A model generated the notes under the pieces. That model was not told the origin of the DNA. It saw only the letters and a list, made by a program, of their open reading frames with translations, and did not search any database. Below, piece by piece: positions 40,401 to 49,400 of a stretch of DNA of 64,000 bases; positions within the stretch are counted from its first letter, which is position 1, and the number at the start of each line of letters is the position of its first letter. The position numbers and the translations under genes are program-made. The stretch is from Ophiura sarsii (Eukaryota > Echinodermata > Ophiuroidea > Amphilepidida > Ophiuridae), in NCBI GenBank assembly GCA_035610835.1, contig CM069453.1:69194682-69258681 (forward strand), in the 5' to 3' direction.

Positions 40401-43400
40401 CTGATCATGACTTGCCAATCCAAGATCATCCACCTACACACGAGGAGACTCTGAAAGCCATACGCCAGATGAAAAACAACAAGGCAGCAGGTCTTGACTG
40501 TGCGATCACCTCAGAAGCACTCCAGAGTGGCGGCGATGTAATGGCAGTTGTAATCCATAATTTCTGTGCAGAAGTTTACACGACTCTCATACCACCTAGC
40601 CAATGGACCACCAGTGTTATTGTTCCTCTGCCCAAGAAGGGAGACCTTAGCCTCATGACCAATTACCGGGGAATATCCCTCCTTTCGATTGCTGCTAAAG
40701 TATACAACAGGATCCTTCTAAACAGGATCCGTGACCAAGTTGACTCCATCCTGAGGAACAACCAGGCAGGATTTAGACCTGGGAGAAGTTGTGCCCAACA
40801 AATTCACATACTCAGAAGGATCATGGAAGGTTTCCAAGACTATCAGCTCCCGCTTGCGGTAACATTTATCGATTTCAAGAAAGCCTTTGATTCCATCAAC
40901 AGAAAGGTGATGTTCTCAGTACTGCGACATTGTGGAATTCCAGAAGCTGTAGTCAATGCTATAAGTGTGCTATACAACAACTCTAGAAGCGCTGTAATGG
41001 TAGATGGAAACATTTCACACCCATTTGATGTCTCCACAGGAGTTTTGCAGGGAGATGTTTTGGCTCCTTTTCTATTTGTTATATTGGTCGACTACCTACT
41101 AAAGAAGGCCACATCAGAGCTAGATTCGGGAGTCTTAACACATCCTCGTCGCTCCAGTCGTTACCTGGCCAAGTTGCTAAATGACTTAGATTTCGCTGAT
41201 GACATTGCTTTGTTGGAATCTTCAATTCCGCGGGCACAGGCCCAGCTAGCCAGGACAGCGGCGGCAGCAGCAGACCTCGGCCTCATCATTAGCACACCTA
41301 AGACAGAGTACATGACTATTAACTGCAACCCCCATCCAACACTTCAAGTCTATGGTGATCCCATCAAACATGTGTCAGATTTCAGATATCTTGGCTCTAT
41401 GATGGCATCTGGTTCAAGTGACCTTAAAAGAAGAAAGTCACTGGCTTGGTGTGCTTTTTGGAAGCTGGAACGCCTGTGGAAGAGTCCCAAAATACCCATC
41501 TCAACTAAAGTGAAGTTGTTTAACACCACCTGCATTACTATCCTGTGCTATGGCTGCGAGTCATGGGTGATCTCTCAAGACATGGAAAATAAAATCAATG
41601 CCTTTGCCACCTCCTGCTACAGAATTATGCTGAATATTAGGCGGATTGACTACATCCCGAACACCAGCGTTTACGCCATGACCAGCACTGAGCCACTTAT
41701 TCATTTGGTAAGGCTACGGCAGTTGAGATTCCTTGGTCACATCCTCCGGCTACCAGAAGAAGAGCCTGCAAAAAGATATGCTCTATACCTACCAACGCAT
41801 GGCAAAAGGAGACCAGGTCGACCGCGCACTTCATACCTTACATATGTAAGACAATTACTCGGGGACAAAGAAGGTGCAATCCAAGAAAAACAGATTGCCG
41901 CACTCGCCACTGATCGTCGTGCATGGAGAAATCTTGTAGTCGCCTGCTCTGCAGCCGACGGATGATGATGACAGCGAGGACATTTGTCCTCCAAATTTCA
42001 CATGAATTACAGCGAGGAAATTTGTCCTCCAAATTTCACATGAATTACAGCGAGGAAATTTGTCCTCAAAATTTCACCTGAATTACAGCGAGGAAATTTG
42101 TCCTCGAAATTTCACCTGAATTACAGCGAGGAAATTTGTCCTCGAAATTTCACCTGAATTACAGCGAGGAAATTTGTCCTCGAAATTTCACCTGAATTAC
42201 AGCGAGGAAATTTGTCCTCGAAATTTCACCTGAATTACAGCGAGGAAATTTGTCCTCGAAATTTCACCTGAATTACAGCGAGGAAATTTGTCCTCGAAAT
42301 TTCACCTGAATTACAGCGAGGAAATTTGTCCTCGAAATTTCACCTATCGGTAACAATCAAGAATGGGTTTTGGATACTTTCCTGCACCCAAATTTATCAT
42401 TAACCTCTCAAACTTCAACCCTCAACTACTTGTTAGAGAAATGGCAACACACTTTCTTGAGAAAATGCCTATCAAATTATTATGTCAGCAAAGTTGAATT
42501 TCCTAATTAACCTACACTTGTGAAGAGCTAGGAAAATGTCTCTTTGTCAAATATGATTTTTACCAGCGAGTGGTGGAAGTCAAAACCTCGAAACGTTTCA
42601 AGAGAGCCAATGCATTCAGTTTCTACCCCAACTCATTTACTTCCACCAACTCACGCTTCTGTTCCTCGTGCAAAGGTAAGTTTAAAACATGCAAAAAAAT
42701 AATACAGTGGTCAGCCATCCACAGGGAATCCACCTCAATCCTGCTACACAGAGTCATTATTAACCTGTTTACACCCCCTAGTGACAATTAAGACCAAACA
42801 ATTTCAAAATAGCCAAACATTTGTAAAATAAAACATGGCCGCCCAATTTAGGAAGCACATGGTTCAGAATCTCGCACAATCAAAAAATTTAGCTCAATAA
42901 ACCGACCCCCAAAAACATGCAGTACTAAAATTCAATACAATTATTTATGCTAAAACATAACAGGAATTACAACTCTTCATGTAGCAGAACTCAAGTGAAA
43001 ATAAAAATTGTCCCTTACCAATTACATATGGAGAGCATCAATCAAAGGTGGCTTGCAATGGAGGAAGCCAGGCAGCAATCTGCTCACATTGTGATCAGGC
43101 CCCTGACACTCTATTGTTCGAATCGACGAAAGCATCAACGGTCATGAATATACAATGAATAATCATATCAATGAATATACGTCATTTGTGAAGTCGAAAA
43201 TGAAAAGTACCAGACCATAGTGGACACGAACGGCCGTAATCTTTGAATCTCCGTTGATTTCAATGTTATGTCGGAGTGTTTTACCTAATTTCATACTGAC
43301 ACGACCTGAGTGATAATGAAACGGTCCCCGAACGATGCCCTGGCGCTGTTAAAGTCAGAAATATCATCGTTCCCTACAGTCCGAGCGTTCCCACATCGAA

Positions 43401-46400
43401 TTTCACCTAGAATATTCGTCACAAGAACCTATGTCCGCCATCGTCTGAATATCGAAAAGGCCCTCTGGAGAGTCGAGGGGACAACATTTTTTTCTACGCA
43501 TGCGTCCGATCGCTTTGGATTTGTCCACTAAAATTTTGGACAAATGCCTAATGAGTATGTGCTGCATGGCAAATGACACAACTTCTTGTAATGCGCTAAT
43601 CAACCGTAGATCTAACCCCCGGGCTCCGGCCAGTTTGGGGGTGGAAAAGCCCAATCAGGAAAAGTTCACGGAAAAGATTCAGGCGTTGACGGTTCAATGG
43701 TATATCACAGATAGGCAAAGTGGGTATATCCAGTGACAGTTGTATATCCCTTGGTATATGATATTTAATTTTTACTAAAGCAGCCGATAATGCATTGATT
43801 GATGATAACATCCAGAAGTGGTTTGATGTGATAATAATGCCGCCATGAGGATCGAGCCGTGTAGCGAGGGGCCACGCCGAACTATGATCGAGAGTGATCA
43901 ATAACACGCCGCAATGCGGACCACTGGCGCGCGGCGGGCCGGCACATCCAACATGTGCGAATCAGTGGCGTACCGCTTTAAACAGGGCCATGGGGAGGGG
44001 GTAGACTTATCAGACAGTAAAAAGTCCGAGTTGTATACCGACGAAAGGCATGATGTACAGTCAATAAAACTAACGGTAGTGCCCACATGTTGTGGCGAAT
44101 ATAGGGCCTACACTTACTTGCAACAGAGTGACGGTGGCCCGGGACGGTGGAATCCGGGGGCCGACTATACGACCGTAACAGAGCGACAGTAGAATCCGGT
44201 GTTTAATTTTTTTTTTAATTGAGTGTATTGTTAATACTAATAGTCCCGGTTCTGAGCACTTCTCTAGCCCGCCCGGCCTGTGGGCCTAAATGAGACACTG
44301 TGCACTTTGCGCCGTGCATATGCTATAACCATCTAATGATTGGAAGCGTAGCAGCATCATAGTATTATGAGAAAATGTGTACATATCTCCTAAGATTCTG
44401 GAGATTCGGAGTCTACCATCGGACCGGGCTTTCAGATGACCTACGCATAGGAGCATCGTCGAAGCGAGAATGTCCCCTGTAACCTTTTTCAAGATCTTTG
44501 GCACTGAAATTAAAATGTTGGTTCATTATAGAGGTAATCCACTTTACTCATACGTGCCCGTAATCACCCTTCAAAGGTACAAAACTTGATCGCGTCTATC
44601 AATAGTTGTCTGATTGCCTTTCCACATAATTTCGACATGAATATTGCGTCTCCCAATTCGTTTATTAAAGCTAGCTAAATTTGGTACAAGAACTAACTTT
44701 CTTGAAATGAAGTTGTACCAAAGATTTTCTAGAGATTCATCGGTTGTACAGATTTAAAAAAAATGGTAATCATAGTAGATTTAACATTGGTATAAACGGT
44801 CTCCTTTCTCATGTTGTACGATTGGCTATGGCTTGTTTTGGAAATGTGTTTGCTTTGTGTATCCAAATAGCTTACAGTTGTATATTAGCCTATAGCTATA
44901 ACAAGCTATAAAAATGACATCTCTGAATGTGTTTTAAACAAAGTGTGCAAAGGAGAAATGGTTGGGCACACTGGTAAAATGGTTTTACAACAAGTGTTGC
45001 TATCATTATCAAAGTGAACTCAACTTCAATCACTTATTTATCGAGCAATAATATATTGTTTTACGCATTTTAAATTTGTTTAGATTATAAAGTTAAATAA
45101 ATCCAGAGATAAATGATAGATAGAAAAATAGATTAAAAAAAGAATAGAAAAAAACTATAAAAGCATTGGCGGCCTTTAAAAATTATAAAAATTGACATAA
45201 AAATGATGTTACATACATCCTCAATCAACTTTTTTTTTTAAACAAAAAAATAGAAAACAACAACGAATACACGGAGATTCGAACCCGTGATTGTCGATTG
45301 CAAACGATATGGCCAACGTATGCACGCCACAGAGATCGACGAGTGTAATTGTGTCAGTTTTATTATTTAACCATTGATTCTTTTATTTATAACGAACGGA
45401 TTTTTATCGTGCCATTTTGGACATTTTAAACCATATTTATATGTTACTCTCGCACAAAATGTGTTTGTAATGTGATTATACTCCTTATTTTGGAAAGAAT
45501 GTTGACATTTCGAACACAATAAATGGCATCTTGTATACTGTTTATACGGTCGCTCGACTGAACGTTGTGTGACCTGTTGCATTGCATTATTCATGTTACG
45601 ATCTGTTTATGTATGCTTTTGTTATACTTCTCAATCGCTCATCGCCAACTCTGTACAAGAAACTTCATGCGCTGTCCCAACGCTGTCGTTAGAGAACAAT
45701 AGAAAAGTCCCCTCGACTCTTCGAGGTGACCTTTGACTGGGTCACGGGGTTAATCATATTAATGAGCAAATATGCAAATGAGCTAAGTGTCCCCTCCTAT
45801 TATATATACTCCTTGTTGTGATGCACATGTCTATTCAAATTACCCACCCATCCCAGCCAGCGAGGGCAGCAAATCACTTGCCCAACAGGTCCAAACAGGG
45901 AAGGACCAGCTTTATAGTTTACTAGATTTGTTACAATAGCACTGTTTCATGCAAGAAAATATGTTTGGTTCACAAATAAACCCAATTTTATTCATTTCAT
46001 ATGGATTTTAGAATTTTTATTATTTTTTGAATTAGAGACCAAAAAGTGCTAAAAAACTTTTTTGGCACTTTTTGGTCTCTAATTCAAAAAATAATAAATA
46101 TTTTCAAAAAAACACAAAACGATTCCTAGGGAATTGTATGAGGAATATAATAAAACTAGTATGACAAAATTTAACAAAATATATTTTGAGTTATCTTTTC
46201 CAAACCTAAAATGGGTCAAAAAACATGTTTTTTATAATTATTTTCCAAAATGGTCAATTTCATGATCATGGTTGGATTCATTGAACCCTTTCCTGCAAAA
46301 AGATGTATACTTTTATATAGATTAAATAAATAATGAAGAAGTTACGGCAGTTTTACGGAGGCTGTACCTGAAGGTGCACAGCCCCCTTAAACGTCCTGTA

Positions 46401-49400
46401 AAATGTCTTGGGAACACCTTTTTTGTTAAAGCACAATTGCAACCGTACCCACTTTTTACATACTGTGTACATTTCCTGGGCCCTATTGCATTAAAAGTTA
46501 AGATTAATCTTAGAATAGAATATTTAAGAATTCATCATGAGTTGAGCTTCATGAAGAAGGGCTAAGTGCCCAAATTTTATCTGGGGTCTTAATGAAGATC
46601 TGAAAGTCACAGATTCCTAAGCAATCTTCCAAAGTCTTCTTACAGTGAATCTTAAATTTTATGCAATATGCCATTTATTTTGTTAAAAGCTGAACAGTAC
46701 TTCTTCAATTACAAATGTTCCTTCCCCCATCATATTACACAACTCCAGGGTGGCATTAGAGCCATACTTTCCCCCCCAAGATGGTAGGTTTAGTAGCACG
46801 AGGAAGAAACTGGCAAAGCTTAACAGATGATAAAAGAATCTTTAAGAGACAATTTCCCCATCCTAAATCTCAAAATTCCACTGGTTCCTATGTAAATTGT
46901 ATTACTAGGAACAAATTTTACATTGGAAATTGCCCGTTTTTTTCTTTTGCACTCATCATCAGGAGGACATACCTGTATTTTAACTGTGGTGTTTCCCATT
47001 AACAGCCCTTCTTTAGGCCAAAAAAAGAAGAAATTGTTTGTTTGTCCATTGAGGGTCCTCAAAAGGTAGGGCCGGTAGGTCAGAATTTTGATTTGATTTA
47101 ATATAAATTCGGCATGAATACTGTGAATTAAAGTCACAAAATAATCACTTTGACAGTAAAGAACTCTTTTTCATGAGTTTGCGACAATGCTGCTTTACTT
47201 TCGGCTACCTTCACACTGCTGATTTCGATATCCAATATTGTCGCATTGGTTGCAACACTGCAAACTCTGTCAAATATAATTTTTGTACCGAGTTTGCAAC
47301 GCGCAGATACTGTGTAGGTTGCCACCATTGTTGCACAAAGCGAAAAAACGTTGTGTTAAAAGTTTTGTTAGAAATATATACGTTAAAGTATTACTAAAAC
47401 TATTTTTTCCCGTACTATCTACCCCAATATTTGTTTTATACTATGTTGAAATTAATATTCATTCCATTGAGCAACATTTTGGGAACACATATTATATTAA
47501 CTGTAACTAGATTTTTCATATTTTCTCACACTGCGTTTTTAGTATAAAAATGACATCACTTGCACATGCGATCAATTTTCATTTAGTCCTTTTAAAAGTC
47601 CCTGTGGGTGCCAAGTTCACATGCAAAAAACATCATGTTACACAGGATTACGCATTGGGATATGGTGTTATAAAGACCAGATTGAATATGTCATACAAAA
47701 TCAGGGATAAAACGGTCCGTTTGGCCATTCAAATTGCTAAAAAAGTGTCATTTTAAAATAATAGAAAATACAAAATAATACGGTCGGCACCATGGAACAC
47801 GGTCGGTCGGACATGGACAAACAAACATTTTTGTTGTTGGCCTTATGCAGTGGGAGGGAGTGGTTTAATATGTAAATCATCAAAAAGACAGTGTTTGATT
47901 TGATGCTTCAAATATTTTAGCGCTAGACTCAAGTCAAATCAAGTCAAGTCAAGTCAAGTCTTCTGGATGAGTGACTCGATTCGAGTCCAGTCAAGTCTTT
48001 TCAAAAAGTTTTAAAGCCAATACATTGACTTGTTGAGTCATCAAACATTGTACTAAATGCACTACAAGACCTTAGCCAAAATAATTAAAACAAATCTGTT
48101 CATTTTAAATGTGCACTGGTATTGAAAAATCTCATTGGAATGTTAGTTATAATGGCCTTACGTTTGTCCAGTGAGGTTTTTCATCAGACTAGTCTTTCCA
48201 GCTCTGTGGTGGCCAACCAACATTAGTTGTATTCTGTTCCGAGGTATTCCAGCCTCTTGTGAAGCTTCATACGCACGCTGACCATCTTGACCGCGAATGT
48301 TGTCCGGTTCAGGAACATCTGATTTTTCAGAAACTAGAATGAGATCAAAAAGACAATGAGATCAGGTTTTTTTAAACAGTGTGTCTTTAATTTTCTTCTA
48401 AATTCCTTTCAAAACCATAGAGCACACCATGAGATTTGTCAATATCTGCTATTTTACTTCAAAATATATTTCCAAAAATATTCAAAACATTTTCCAAAAT
48501 GTAATCATCCAGGTAAAACTTTTAATATTTTCTTCACTGTTCTCTGCAAGCCTGCATGAAGTATTTTTGAACAATAGTGTTCAGGAAATGGTTCAGTGGA
48601 TGGGAAAGAACAAGTGTGGAGCCCAGGGTATTGAAAAGGATTTTCATTTCAAGCTTTTTTGCATTTTGGCTCATGATAGGATCAGGAACGTTTTTCTGGC
48701 CCATTTTAGTTGAAAATCTGATTTTTGTGCGTGCTTCACACACGCATGTTTTCTACAGGTTTCAACATAAGGGGTCAAGAACCACACTAAATATTCTAAA
48801 TATTATTTGGAGGGTGTTAAAAACGTCTTACTGAACCTTTTAAATGCCATTTTTTGCGCGCTTTGCTTTTAAAAGACATAAAACTGATTCAAAATAAATA
48901 TAAATATATAATTAATAAATTTATGTCCAAGATTCGTCTTATTGCAAGTAGTACAATTGATGTGACTTCAATGCAGTCCTCTCTGTTTTCTTAAAGGACA
49001 TTATTCTCAGTGGAAAGAGTTTTAATTATGTGAAGGGGTTATTATTTCACATGTTACCCACCATATTTCAAGTTCATTGTTATTAGAGAAATGAAATAAA
49101 AAGCTATTTGTGAATTCATCTACAGACATAGCAGAAGACTTTTTGCAAGGGCACTTGGGAGATACTTCAGGGATACTTTTGTCAAGCTTCATGTTCTTTG
49201 CCCCTTTCCCTTTTAAAGGATTTTTTTGTTACTAACAGGTCGATTTGAGCAAGAACAAGAACCTGTTTTTTTCTTCTTCTTTCTTTATTAGCATTCTTCC
49301 TCTTTTTATCCCAATAGTATTTCAATACCTGTATTTCACCCTAAACTTCTTTCACCATCTTGTACAGATAACCCTTTTTTCCTCTCAAGAACCTCCATAA

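Noticed and set aside
41971..42350. CRISPR-like array
   Set aside because: The 38-bp units are contiguous with no variable spacers, in an animal genome next to a LINE.
42570..42791. Exon ending at a CAAAG|GTAAGT donor on the plus strand
   Set aside because: No acceptor partner, no neighbouring exon and no recognisable protein similarity.
45250..45345. tRNA-Cys gene
   Set aside because: The GCA loop and B box are present, but the T-arm spacing is wrong and the acceptor stem does not pair.
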